DNA of 64,000 nt from Gemmatimonadota bacterium (GTDB lineage Bacteria > Gemmatimonadota > Gemmatimonadetes > Longimicrobiales > Gaopeijiaceae), in contig JAJDVT010000075.1 in assembly GCA_022826005.1 (NCBI GenBank), forward strand, positions 62,001 to 126,000. The letters run 5' to 3'. Below are positions 44,051-53,888 of this stretch, piece after piece. The position numbers and the translations under genes are program-made. A model generated the notes under the pieces. It was not told the origin of the DNA and did no database searches. It was given only the letters and a program-made list of their open reading frames with translations. Position 1 is the first letter of the stretch; each line of letters opens with the position of its first letter.

Positions 44051-46785
44051 GGCGCGACCTTTTCAGGCGGCATGATCCGCCTGTAGCGACTCTTGAAGGC
44101 TTCCCTTCCTCCCTCCATCACCTTGCAGATCTCGTCTCTCACCTTCTGTTCCTGAAGTCCGCCTTCACATGCCTTCCGGCTCTCGCCGTTTCCGGCGTCC
44201 AGCGACAGCACGAACTCGGCATCCCCGTGCACGACGATGTTGGGATTGTGAGTAACCACAATCACCTGGCGCCTGAGCTTCGTTTCCTTGAGTTGCCTGA
44301 CCAGGAGATCGTAGATCAGCGTGTTGTCCAGGTCATCCTCTGGCTGATCGAGGATGATCGGCTCTTCGCCATGGCCCAGAACGAAGGCCAGGAGGGCGGC
44401 GGTCTGCTGCCCTGGCGATCCCTTGCTGAGTCGCTGCCAGCCCTTCTGGCGATCTCGGAACTCGACCCAAACCGTATCCGCGGGAGCGTAAAGCGCCAAA
44501 CGGTCTATGTTCTCCGGCGGTATCTTCCTCAGTGTGTCGTCGAATCGCCAGTCTTCGGAAGGCCACGAAGTAGAGTCTCCTGCCTGGAACCGTCGAATGT
44601 CGGTCACCAGCTCATCCAGGCCTTCCCAACTCCAAGGCGTGTCGGCCGCAAGCCGGATCCTGTCGGCCAATGCCCTGCGGTCAGCTTCAAAACGTTCTGT
44701 AGCCAATACCTCCACCAGGTCGCCAGCGAGCCTCCGGTGGTTCCTGAAAGCGGTAACTTCTACACTAATACCTTCACCGGTGGCCGCTGCGGCGAAAGCG
44801 CTTCTGGCCGTGCTCAGATCCACGCGTCGCTGACGGTATTTCGCAAGGGTTAGCGCCGCCTCACGCTCGAGTTCGCGGGCGCGGCTTCGCTGTTGCTCCA
44901 ATCCCTCGATTTCGCGTTGCAGACGGGTCGCATCCGCTACCAGTTCGCGATACTGCGCTGGATCACGGATGCCCCGCTCCGCAAGTTGCGCTGTGGCTTT
45001 CTGGAACCGACCCTCGCTGGCCTCCAGAGCCTGACTCCACCGTTGGACCAACTCCCCTGTCAGGATCTGTTCGATTTCATCTTGTGCGCCTTCGACGCCG
45101 CCAATCACGGATTGCCTCAACTGCCGAATCGTCCGGCCCATCGCCTCGTGAGCCATCCCGAGGTCGGCCAATGATGGATCGGCGGCCGGGGTACCGTCGA
45201 GGTCGAGATCGGCCACGGAAAGCCCCTCGGCAGCCCCCGCCACAGCCCGAACACTCTCCCAGGCGGCGGCCACCACCGCCTGCCACGCATCGTCCTGATG
45301 GCGTCGTCGGCGGTATTCGGTCAGTAGCCGTGTCTGCCCCCCCTCCTGAAGGAAGTCCAACTTGTGTTGAACGTCACTCAGTTCTGCCAGCCGCGCGCTC
45401 AAGCCCTTCGCCCGCGCAGCTGCCGTGCGCGCCTGCGCCCGTAGCGCCAGATACCTGGACTTCAAATGTTCGGTCTGGCGATTCCGTTCCGCCGCCTGCA
45501 CATCCGGGCTGTCATCAATGATCCGGAGCAGAGCATCTGGATTCTGGGCCAGCGCGAAGAGCTGCTTCTGGCTGTAGATCCGCACCGGGAATCTCTCCGA
45601 GACCGCGCCTTCCTCGGGCGTCGCGCCGTCCGCCTTCAGACGGCTGATAGAAGACGCTCCTCCGGATGGACTCCACTTCAGCGCGAATCGCTCAGACTGC
45701 TTTCGGTAAACCACCTCGATACAGGTGTCCCTGGTCAGCAGTCCGTCTCGTCCGGGTATGGGTGCGTCCGGCACGCGGCGGTCGAAGAGCTTCCTCAATG
45801 AGCCTTCTTCTCCACGCGCTTCCCCCCGCGTGCGCTCGCCAAGCTCCCCGTCGCGCCGCAATGTCTTGCGGCAGAAATCGACCAGCGTGGACTTCCCTGT
45901 CCCCCGGCCACCGATGATGGCGTTCAGCCAAGGATTGAACCGGACGATCATCGGTTTCCGTCGACCCATGAACCGAGCGTTGGTGACCACGATGCGCTCG
46001 ATGAGCAGCTCTCCATGTTGGCTATTGGGGTCATCCGGGTCGGAGTCCTTCACGGGCTGGAGCGAATCGGTCCCATCCAGCAGCGCCAAGCCCAATCCTT
46101 CGATGTCGGGGCGCGTCATCTTCACCCAGGTGAACCGCCGCCCCAACTCCTCGAAGCTGTGGGCGTCCGAAGACCATATCTGCGAAATCCTGCGGCCCAC
46201 TTCGGGTTTGCTTCCGTCCAGCCAACTCTGGTCAACTTCCCGTTCCGGATCGACCTCCACGGCGGACAGTCGCGGGTCTCTCAGCACCGCCAATCTCTCA
46301 CGGCCATCATGGACGGTCAGAAGCCCTTTGGGGCCGTTAACGTGCGGACCGAGGATGAGTGCGTCTCCGCCGATTCTCTCAAGGATTTGCTCAACGTTGA
46401 GCTTCGACCGAGCGAGGTCCGTCCCACGCTCGTCCACCGCGATTTCCACTCGCGAGAAGAGATCCTCTACGTGTTCCTCACTACGAGATGGATCCATCAG
46501 TACAAGCAGATGGACCCCATCACTGGCCGTGATCTCCGCACCGGGGAAGAAAACCGGACAACCCGACACCTTGCTGGCAGCCAACTTGATCTCGGAGATG
46601 GCACCGGCCGTGTTGTGGTCGGTGATCGCTACGGCATCAAGATTGGCCTCGGCAGCAGCTGTGATCCATCCCTCCCAGTCCTTCTCACCCTCGGACTCCG
46701 GTCGAAAGTCCCTGGACTCGGGGGAGTGCGCATGCAGATCCACGCGCCACCACCGTGAGCCTGGCCAGTCGTGTTTTCGCCTCAT
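44047..46785 (-). CDS. TrlF-family PHP-domain and SMC-like ATPase
   Basis: 912 residues. Residues about 12-225 are a PHP phosphoesterase domain with metal-ligand motifs VDLHAHSPES, AITDHNTAG, LGPHVNGP and WSSDAHS, all kept. An ABC/SMC-type ATPase follows: Walker A IIGGRGTGKSTLVDF (about residue 290), a long coiled coil (about 420-700), Walker B PIILDQPEDDLDN (about 806) and VTHNPNIVVHG. Fusion of a possible nuclease with an SMC-like motor is typical of anti-phage or DNA-surveillance proteins. First gene of a two-gene operon; AAAGGAA lies upstream of the ATG. I know of the family as TrlF; its role in defence is inference. Confidence 0.87.
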   Translation of the reverse strand: MRRKHDWPGSRWWRVDLHAHSPESRDFRPESEGEKDWEGWITAAAEANLDAVAITDHNTAGAISEIKLAASKVSGCPVFFPGAEITASDGVHLLVLMDPSRSEEHVEDLFSRVEIAVDERGTDLARSKLNVEQILERIGGDALILGPHVNGPKGLLTVHDGRERLAVLRDPRLSAVEVDPEREVDQSWLDGSKPEVGRRISQIWSSDAHSFEELGRRFTWVKMTRPDIEGLGLALLDGTDSLQPVKDSDPDDPNSQHGELLIERIVVTNARFMGRRKPMIVRFNPWLNAIIGGRGTGKSTLVDFCRKTLRRDGELGERTRGEARGEEGSLRKLFDRRVPDAPIPGRDGLLTRDTCIEVVYRKQSERFALKWSPSGGASSISRLKADGATPEEGAVSERFPVRIYSQKQLFALAQNPDALLRIIDDSPDVQAAERNRQTEHLKSRYLALRAQARTAAARAKGLSARLAELSDVQHKLDFLQEGGQTRLLTEYRRRRHQDDAWQAVVAAAWESVRAVAGAAEGLSVADLDLDGTPAADPSLADLGMAHEAMGRTIRQLRQSVIGGVEGAQDEIEQILTGELVQRWSQALEASEGRFQKATAQLAERGIRDPAQYRELVADATRLQREIEGLEQQRSRARELEREAALTLAKYRQRRVDLSTARSAFAAAATGEGISVEVTAFRNHRRLAGDLVEVLATERFEADRRALADRIRLAADTPWSWEGLDELVTDIRRFQAGDSTSWPSEDWRFDDTLRKIPPENIDRLALYAPADTVWVEFRDRQKGWQRLSKGSPGQQTAALLAFVLGHGEEPIILDQPEDDLDNTLIYDLLVRQLKETKLRRQVIVVTHNPNIVVHGDAEFVLSLDAGNGESRKACEGGLQEQKVRDEICKVMEGGREAFKSRYRRIMPPEKVAP

Positions 46786-46934
46786 GCGCGTTCCTTTGGT
46801 AACGGGATCCCCATCGGTATCCGCGGTTCGGGGAAGTCCCGGTCGTCCTGTTGGAATATAGAGAGTCAGGCAACCTCACCAACGCCCGTCCCGCTCTGCG
46901 TCGCAACGCAGCTGGTTCAACGCGGAGGGACACC

Positions 46935-46981
46935 GGACCATTCACATCATGAATGATCATCACTCGCGCCGTGAATGGTCC
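46935..46981. repeat. Perfect 11-bp inverted repeat upstream of the TrlF operon
   Basis: GGACCATTCAC (46935-46945) and GTGAATGGTCC (46971-46981) are exact inverted copies 25 bases apart. The spacer holds the smaller palindrome ATGATCAT. It lies 150-196 bases before the TrlF start. It could be an operator, a recombination site or a scar. Confidence 0.6.
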
Positions 46982-47022
46982 TTGTTATCGACCATCGAGA
47001 CGCGGGTAGTTCCGTGTCCGAA

Positions 47023-47415
47023 TCATCCCCGCACCACCTCGATGTCGGGACACCGCAGGAGCGACCTGTCCGCGGTCACCAGCGTGAGTCCGTGCACCAT
47101 CGCGGTCGCCGCGATGAAGCGATCGGCGGGGTCGTCATGCCCGAGTCGGATGCTGCGGCTGCCGAACGCGATGTCGAACGTCACCGGGACTGCCTGCATG
47201 GGCCGGACGCTCAGGGCGGTGCGAATCCAGCTCCAGGGGTCGGGATGGAGCAGGACGCGCTCCTTTTCGGCGAGCACGAGTGCTTCCCAAATGCTGACGG
47301 GGGACAGCGCCAGCGTGTTGGCCGGATCGGTCAGCCGTTCGCGCGCGCGACGCGAAAGGCGATCCGGCTCAAGCAGGCTCCAGAGCCAGATGTGGGTGTC
47401 GAGGATGAGGTTCAC
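47023..47415 (-). CDS. VapC-family PIN-domain toxin
   Basis: 130 residues, full length for VapC. Acidic residues in place: LILDTHIWLW (first Asp), SIWEALVL (Glu), HDDPADRFIAATA (Asp) and LVTADRSLL (last Asp). PIN toxins cleave specific RNAs and are blocked by the antitoxin encoded just upstream (six bases away). Its 3' end is repeated in decayed form at 42689-42752. Confidence 0.88.
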   Translation of the reverse strand: MNLILDTHIWLWSLLEPDRLSRRARERLTDPANTLALSPVSIWEALVLAEKERVLLHPDPWSWIRTALSVRPMQAVPVTFDIAFGSRSIRLGHDDPADRFIAATAMVHGLTLVTADRSLLRCPDIEVVRG

Positions 47416-47421
47416 GTGCCG

Positions 47422-47850
47422 TCAATGGCTTTCGGCTGGACCGTTTTCCGGGCGCAGGGCGTCCCAGTCGGATGGGTCGGCTGCCGGAGAGACGATGTCC
47501 CCGAGGATTTCACCTAGGTCGCTCATCGCGCCCATCCAGTCCGCTTCGTGTGGCCGGTCATCCGCGCAGGGGTCGGCGGAGTCCTCGGGAGTGTCGGCGG
47601 TGCCCCCCGCGGCGTCGCCGGTGTCGGTGACGCTCCTGGCGTCCGGGCCCCCTCGAAGGGTCGATTTGGTGCTCATCGCGGCGGCCAACCGGGCCCGCTC
47701 GCGCACCAGGCCGAGCGTCGGGGCCGGGATGGCATAGCGGCCCAGCAGGTAGCGCAGCTCACCTTCCAGCGAGCGATGGTTGGCCTTGGCGCGTGCCTTG
47801 AGCGCGACGATCACATCGTCGTCCACGTTGCGGATGGTCAGGACTCCCAT
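47422..47850 (-). CDS. FitA/VapB-type ribbon-helix-helix antitoxin with long C-terminal tail
   Basis: 142 residues from ATG 47850. Residues 1-45 are an RHH antitoxin (GVLTIRNVDDDVIVALKARA, then HRSLEGELRYLL) like FitA. Known FitA proteins are about 80 residues; here an Ala/Asp/Thr-rich extension of some 60 residues (about 65-125) follows before DWDALRPENG. It neutralises the PIN toxin of the next gene and probably represses the operon. Tail function unknown. Confidence 0.8.
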   Translation of the reverse strand: MGVLTIRNVDDDVIVALKARAKANHRSLEGELRYLLGRYAIPAPTLGLVRERARLAAAMSTKSTLRGGPDARSVTDTGDAAGGTADTPEDSADPCADDRPHEADWMGAMSDLGEILGDIVSPAADPSDWDALRPENGPAESH

Positions 47851-47997
47851 TGTGTCCCCGAATGCCGAGGTGACTGCGTGATGATAGCGTAATGTAGCAG
47901 TACAGCATGCATAATGCCAGCACAATTCCTGGGCAACGGCTAGCCTGAAGGGCGGGGCGCGGCGGCGCCCTGGAGAAACGGAGCGTACCCCCTCCCC

Positions 47998-50900
47998 TCA
48001 CCGCCCCACCATCATCACCGCCTCACCCGGCTTCGGCCTCACGCCCTCCGCGTAGAGCTTCGCGTTGAGATCCGGCACGCGCGACGTAATCAGCACGTTG
48101 AGCGCCTCGATCGCATCGGGCATCACCTCCCAGGCGCGCTCGACCTGCCACATCTGGTCCTCGGTCGGCAGCGTTGACGATTGCTGGATGGCCCGCGCCA
48201 CCCCTGCGTTGCGGCGCGCCTCCGCCACGTCGCTCTGGACCTCCTCGAGCGCTTCGCGGATCGCTTCCAGCTCCTCCTCGAGGCCTTCGGGGGCCTCCGC
48301 CGCCTCGCCGATCACCTCCTCGGCGGCGTCGAGCTGTTCCTCGAGGCGCTGGATCGCGCGGCCGGCCTCGTAGATCGGCACCGCGAGCTTGTGCAGGCTC
48401 ATCAGCGCGGCCTGCCGGGCCATGCGATCGGCCCGGGTCATGGGGCGGCGCGGATCGGCCTGGATCTCGACGGTTGAGGAGTAGGTCTCGCCGGCGACGG
48501 TCATGCTCACCGTGTAGACGCCCGGGAGCACGATCGGGCCCGAGGGCACGCCGCCACCGCCGAATCCGCCGCCGCCGCCACCGGGCCCCCCACCACCCTG
48601 CCGCGGTTCCGGCTCGTAGGGCGGATCGTGGCGCCATTCCCAGATCACCTCGTTGATGCCGGACTCGCCTGTGGCTTCCAGGGTACGGATGTGGTTGCCG
48701 TCGGCGTCGGTGATCGTCAGCGCGAAGGTGTCGTTGTCGCGGGCATCTCCAGCACCGTCGCCATCAGCCGCACCATTCCCACCGCCCCCCTCCCCACCCC
48801 CCTCCGCCGCCATCGGCGCCTCCCACGCATCGCGCAGATAGTACCGGATCCTCGCGCCCCGCGGTGGATTCGGCGCCGAATACGTCGCACCCTGGAAGGG
48901 CCAGTCGCCGCGTTCCGCCCACATGATCGACGCGCGCGCCGAGGGGAAGACCCGCCCGGCCTCGGCCAGCATCTCGTCTGACAGGTGCTCCAGCGGGCTC
49001 ACATCGGCCAGGATCCAGAAAGAACGGCCGTGCGTGCCCACCAGCAGGTCGTTGTCGCGGGGGTGCACCAGGATGTCGTCGACCGGGACCGTCGGGAGGT
49101 TGTTCTTGAGCTGTACCCAACGGGCGCCGCGGTCCACCGACACGAACACGCCGACCTCGTTGCCGACGAAGAGCAGGTTGGGGGCGCGGTGGTGCTCGGT
49201 GATCACGTTGACAGATCAGCCGTCGGGCAGGCCCTCGGTGATCTGCGTCCAGTTCTGGCCGTAATCCTCGCTAACGTACACGTACGCGGCATAGTCACCG
49301 TTGCGGTGGCCGTCGAAGCTGGCGTACACGCGGCCCTCCACATGCGCGGACGGCTCGATGCGGCTGACGTAGGTCCGCTCGGGCAGGTCCGGCACACGGT
49401 CGGCCACATTGGTCCAAGTTGCGCCATCGTTGCGGCTCACCTGGACATTGCCATCGTCGGTGCCGACATAAAGCAGCCCGCGCGCGACCGGCGATTCCGC
49501 GAACGCCGTGATGTTGCCGTAGTTCGAAATCCCGTCGTTGGCCGACATCTGGGGCGCCGAGCCGAGCACTCCCATGATCTCCAGCTCGGTCCGGTCGATC
49601 TGCCGGCTGAGGTCGATACCGCCGACCTCCTCCCAGGACATCCCCCGGTCGCGGGAACGCATCAGGTAGTTCGCGCCGAGGTACACGGTCGAGGGGTCGT
49701 GGGGGGAGAGCTGCAGCGCCGAGTTCCAGTTGAAGCGGTAGGTCTTGGTGGTGTCGCCATCCTCGCGCGGGCCCGTGATCGGGCGCATCGGGATCTTCTC
49801 GCCGGTGACCAGGTCGTATCGGTTCATGTTGCCGCCCTGGGACTCGGAATACACGATGCTCGAATCGGTCGGGTCGACGATGGTGAAGAAGCCGTCGCCG
49901 TAGACGGTCTCGTACCAGTCCTGGTGGCGGATGCCGTGGAAGGAGCGCGTGTTCGACGGGCCGCACCAGGCGTCGTTGTCCTGGAGACCGCCGCAGACGA
50001 AGTAGGGATCGCGCATGTCGAAGCCGATCGCGTAGAACTGTCCCAGCGCGAGGTTGTCGAACATGCGCCAGTGCGCGGTGCCGTCCCAGGAGGCGGAGAC
50101 GCCGCCGTCGCTGCCCAGGATGAGGTGGTCGGGGTCGTTCGGGTTGATCCAGAGCGCGTGGTGGTCGACGTGGATCTGGGTCGCGCCGTCGCTGCGGAAG
50201 TTGCGCCCCCCGTCGTCGGAGACCATCAGCTGGGTGCCCAGGACGTAGATGCGGTCGACGTTGCCCGGGTCGATGCGGACCTGGGAGTAGTACATCGGCC
50301 GCGGGTTGGTATTGGACATCCGCTCCCAGGTTTCGCCGCGGTCGAGGGATCGGTAGAGGCCGCTCCGGTTCTGGCCACCTCCACCTCCACCTCCACCACC
50401 GCCTCCACCCGCACCCGGCCGCCGGGGCGTACGCGCGTTCGCCTCGATCAGCGCGTACACCACGTTGCCGTCTTGCCGGAAGATGTCTACACCGATGCGA
50501 CCCTTGTCGCCATCCGGCAGCCCCTCGGTGAGCTCGGTCCAGCTGTCGCCGCCGTCGAGGGTGCGGTGGAGGCCGCTCCCCGGACCGCCGCCGTTGAACC
50601 CCCATCCCGTCCGCTGGCGCTGGTACATCGCCGCGAAGATCGTGTTCGGATCGCCCGGGTCCATCGCGAGGTCGATCGCACCGGTGTGCTCATCGATGTA
50701 GAGGACCTTCTCCCAGGTCTCGCCGCCGTCGGTCGTGCGGAAGACGCCGCGCTCCTCGTTCGGCCCCCACAGGTCGCCGACCGCCGCAACGTACACCACA
50801 TCCGGATTGCGCGGATGAATCAGGATGCGGCCGATGTGCTTCGTCTCCGTGAGCCCCATGTGCCGCCAGGTGTTCCCGGCGTCGGTCGACTTGTAGACGC

Positions 50901-51351
50901 CGTTGCCCCAGCCGGAGGACTGGCGGTTCTGCGGTTCGCCGGTGCCGACCCAGACGAGGTTGGGGTTCGACTGGTCGAGGGTGACGTCGCCGATCGAGCT
51001 GGTGGGCTGGTCATCGAAGAGCGGCGTCCACGAGGTGCCGTGGTTCTCCGTCTTCCACACGCCGCCGGTGCCGGTGCCGATGTAGAAGACCTGCGGCTTC
51101 GCTTCGACGACGGCGAGGTCCGCGATGCGCCCGCCCATCAGCGCCGGGCCGAGCTCGCGGTACTCAAGGTGCGAGATGGCGGTTTCGAGGGGGGTCTGGG
51201 CGGTGGCTGGGGACGGGGCCGTGACTGCTGCGGCGGTGCAGAGGGCCGCGGGCACCGCTAACTTCGTGCCCGCGCGGAGGGCGGTTGCCGCAGGAAGGGC
51301 GTTGGCGCCATTTAGGGCGGTCAAGCGAAGGAGGTGGCGACGGATCTTCAT
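47998..51351 (-). pseudogene. VPS10/sortilin-like beta-propeller protein, split by one in-frame TGA
   Basis: Read through a single TGA (49216-49218, codon 712) the frame gives about 1,117 residues. The first 711 carry a signal peptide and BNR/sortilin-type repeats (GTGTGGVWKTENHGTSWTPL, YKSTDAGNTWRHMG, FRTTDGGETWEKV, YVSEDYGQNWTQITEGLPDG); the rest continues VNVITEHHRAPNLLFVGNEV directly after the stop. CGA to TGA would explain it. A GTG at 49206 could restart translation, giving two proteins. A run of twelve or more glycines is at about 50,390. Whole-length relatives are common secreted proteins of unknown role. Confidence 0.8.
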
Positions 51352-51401
51352 TGCTGGGCTCCCGGGTTGGCACGGCAAACGGTGAGAGGGGATAATAGAG
51401 A

Positions 51402-52667
51402 ATGGCATTGAGGAACGCGATTGCGGGGGCGGTCAGGTCGGCCTACATCCATGTGCGCCTGGCCGAGGAGCGGTTGCGAACAGGGGTCGCGTGGTGGCCG
51501 CTCGCTCCTTCCTTCGTCGCCGACCCCTACCCCGTCTACCGCAGGCTCCGCGAACGGGATCCGGTCCACTACAGCGCCCTCACCGAGCAGTTCGTGGTGT
51601 CCCGCTACGCCGATCTGGACCGAATCCTCCGGGACCACCGAAACTTCTCCAACGACCTGCAGAGGGCGCGTTCCTCGCGTGGCTCGGTGGGGACGCGCAA
51701 GAAGCTCAAGCCAAGCATGCTGGTGCAGGATCCGCCGGACCACACGCGGCTGCGCGGGCTCGTCAACAAGGCATTCACCCCGCGTTCGGTCGCGAAGATG
51801 GAGGACTACATCCGGGCCACCGCTCACCGCCTCCTCGACGAGGTCGAAGGCACCGATGAGTTCGACTTGATGAAGGGCTTTGCCATCCCGCTCCCCACGA
51901 TCGTGATCGCGAGAATGATCGGCGTGCCCGAGCGCGACCTCGACCGCTTCAAGGTCTGGTCGGACCGGCTGGCGCGCGCACTGGAGCCCCTCCTCACTCC
52001 GGAGGAACAGGAGCAGGTGTTCCAAAGCGACCGAAAGCTCGCCGAGTACCACACGGCCATCATCGACCAGCGCCGCCGCGAGCCCCGCGACGACCTCGTG
52101 TCGCGGCTTGTGGAAGCCGAGGAGCAGGGAGACAAGCTCACTTCCGACGAGACGATCGTGATGCTGCGCCTTCTTCTGATCGCCGGAAACGAGACAACCA
52201 CGAATCTGATCGGCAACGGAGTCCGGGCGCTTCTGCAGAGCCCCGACCAGCTCGTCCTGCTTCGGGAGGAGCCGGACCTGTTGCCTTCGGCCGTGGAAGA
52301 ACTTCTGCGCTTCGATTCGCCGGTGCAGCTGGACATGCGCATCGCCCGCCGCGATGTAGAGATCGGCGGCCGCGCCGTACGTGAAGGCACGATGATCTCC
52401 CTGGCGATCGGATCGGCCAACCACGACCCGGAGCGCTTCCAGCGACCCGATGAACTCGACATCACCCGGTCCGATCAGGGAAACATCTCGTTCGGCCGCG
52501 GCATTCATCACTGCCTGGGTTCCCCGCTCGCCCGGCTCGAAGGGCGGATCGCGCTGGAGGTGCTGCTGGAGCGCTTCGACAGGATCGGGTTCGGCGCGCG
52601 GCCACCGAAGTACCGGCCCAGCGTCGTGCTTCGGGGGCTCGAGCATTTCGACCTGCGGGTGGCTTGA
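51402..52667 (+). CDS. Cytochrome P450
   Basis: 421 residues, soluble bacterial class. I-helix AGNETTTNL (about residue 261), ExxR as EELLR (about 298) and heme loop FGRGIHHCLG with the Cys ligand at residue 371. No redox partner is next to it. The substrate cannot be predicted; a sterol methyltransferase homologue is 22 kb away, too far to imply a shared pathway. Divergent from the sortilin-like gene with 50 bases between starts. Confidence 0.95.
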   Translation: MALRNAIAGAVRSAYIHVRLAEERLRTGVAWWPLAPSFVADPYPVYRRLRERDPVHYSALTEQFVVSRYADLDRILRDHRNFSNDLQRARSSRGSVGTRKKLKPSMLVQDPPDHTRLRGLVNKAFTPRSVAKMEDYIRATAHRLLDEVEGTDEFDLMKGFAIPLPTIVIARMIGVPERDLDRFKVWSDRLARALEPLLTPEEQEQVFQSDRKLAEYHTAIIDQRRREPRDDLVSRLVEAEEQGDKLTSDETIVMLRLLLIAGNETTTNLIGNGVRALLQSPDQLVLLREEPDLLPSAVEELLRFDSPVQLDMRIARRDVEIGGRAVREGTMISLAIGSANHDPERFQRPDELDITRSDQGNISFGRGIHHCLGSPLARLEGRIALEVLLERFDRIGFGARPPKYRPSVVLRGLEHFDLRVA

Positions 52668-52674
52668 CGAGCGC

Positions 52675-52887
52675 GGCGAGTTCATTCGCGTAGTGACGCA
52701 CCGGCGGGTTTTCAATCCACCGTCAACGCTGTCCCAGGCGACCGGATTCCTCACGGACGTCATCGCGTCGCCATCCTGCCGCATCGTCGCCTTGTGCCGC
52801 GAGCACGGGATCGCGACCATTCTGACGAACGACCGCGACTTCGATCGCTTCCACGACTTGAACGTCCGAGTCCTGGGGCGATCCTGA
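52675..52887 (+). pseudogene. PIN-domain toxin remnant with internal deletion
   Basis: GEFIRVVTHRRVFNPPSTLS, QATGFLTDVIASPSCR, IVALCREHGIATILTNDRDF and DRFHDLNVRVL. These are the middle and C-terminal pieces of a VapC-like PIN protein; the N-terminal Asp strand is missing and the central helix (usually ending VHDAH) is deleted between SPSCR and IVALC. It starts in the P450 stop region. Confidence 0.6.
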
Positions 52888-52915
52888 CACACACGCCAAC
52901 CGCCGGTAGCCGCCC

Positions 52916-53866
52916 GTGCCCGAATCCATCGACCCCCGCGTCTTCCTGTTCACGGCCCTCGCGCTGCTGACGGTCTACCTCCTCCTCACCTGGTACCGCA
53001 CCGCGGTGGCCGCCACCCGAGCGGGCCGCCGCGTCGACGGCTGGAGCGAACCGCCCAACTTCTACGAGAACGCGGTCGGCTTCGTCACCAACTTCTTCGA
53101 CACCCTGGGGATCGGGTCGTTCGCGCCGACCACTTCCCTCTTCAAGCTGAGGCAGGTGGTCTCCGACGAGAACATCCCCGGGACGATGATGATCGGCCAC
53201 ACGCCGCCGGTCGTAATCCAGGCCTTCATCTTCATCGCGATCATCACAGTGGACCCGGTCACGCTCATCACGATGCTGGTCGCCGCGGTGCTCGGGGCGT
53301 GGCTGGGCGCGGGCGTGGTCGCGCGGCTACCCCGCTACAAGATCCAGGTCGGGATGGGGATCGCGCTGCTGATCGCGGCCGTGACCTTCGTGCTGGCCAT
53401 CTTCGAGATCACCGCTGTGGGGGGCGAGGCCACGGGGCTCTCCGGCACGAACCTCGCGATTGCCTTCGCGTGCCTCTTCGTCCTCGGCGCCCTCATGACC
53501 ATCGGGATCGGCATGTACGCCCCCACCATGATCATCATCAGCCTCATGGGGATGAACCCCGTTGTCGCCTTCCCGATCATGATGGGCGCGTCGGCGTTCC
53601 TGATGCCGGTGGCGGGTCTGCGGTTCCTCAAGGCCGGGCGCTACGGGCTGAAGGCGGCACTGGGGCTCGCGATCGGGGGCGTGCCGGCCGTGCTCATCGC
53701 GGCGTTCATCGTAAAGTCGCTGCCGCTGAACTACATGCGCTGGCTGGTGGTAGTGGTGGTGCTGTACGCTGCGATCCTGATGCTGAGGTCGGCGGTGCAG
53801 GAGCGGCGGGTGATGCAGGGGCGCGGGCCGCACACAGGTGGGTTTTCGGGTGGGGGCTCCGCATAG
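52916..53866 (+). CDS. TauE/SafE-family membrane permease
   Basis: 316 residues from GTG 52916. About eight membrane segments. NAVGFVTNFFDTLGIGSFAP near residue 45 and the second half GMYAPTMIIISLMGMNPVVA are the two TauE/SafE repeats. The family exports sulfite, sulfonates or other small anions; substrate unknown. The last 15 residues are Gly-rich. Confidence 0.85.
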   Translation: MPESIDPRVFLFTALALLTVYLLLTWYRTAVAATRAGRRVDGWSEPPNFYENAVGFVTNFFDTLGIGSFAPTTSLFKLRQVVSDENIPGTMMIGHTPPVVIQAFIFIAIITVDPVTLITMLVAAVLGAWLGAGVVARLPRYKIQVGMGIALLIAAVTFVLAIFEITAVGGEATGLSGTNLAIAFACLFVLGALMTIGIGMYAPTMIIISLMGMNPVVAFPIMMGASAFLMPVAGLRFLKAGRYGLKAALGLAIGGVPAVLIAAFIVKSLPLNYMRWLVVVVVLYAAILMLRSAVQERRVMQGRGPHTGGFSGGGSA

Positions 53867-53888
53867 CGCCAACCGCCGGAGCGACCGG

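Noticed and set aside
50380-50415. Poly-glycine tract as a possible tandem-repeat locus
   Set aside because: It is an in-frame low-complexity loop between propeller blades; no longer repeat unit is visible.
48985-51261. 758-codon plus-strand open frame across the sortilin-like gene
   Set aside because: Low-complexity Val/Arg/Asp-rich product; the minus strand carries repeated sortilin motifs.
28403-52667. Sterol pathway formed by the methyltransferase and the cytochrome P450
   Set aside because: They are 22 kb apart on opposite strands with unrelated genes between, and the P450 lacks any feature that ties it to sterols.
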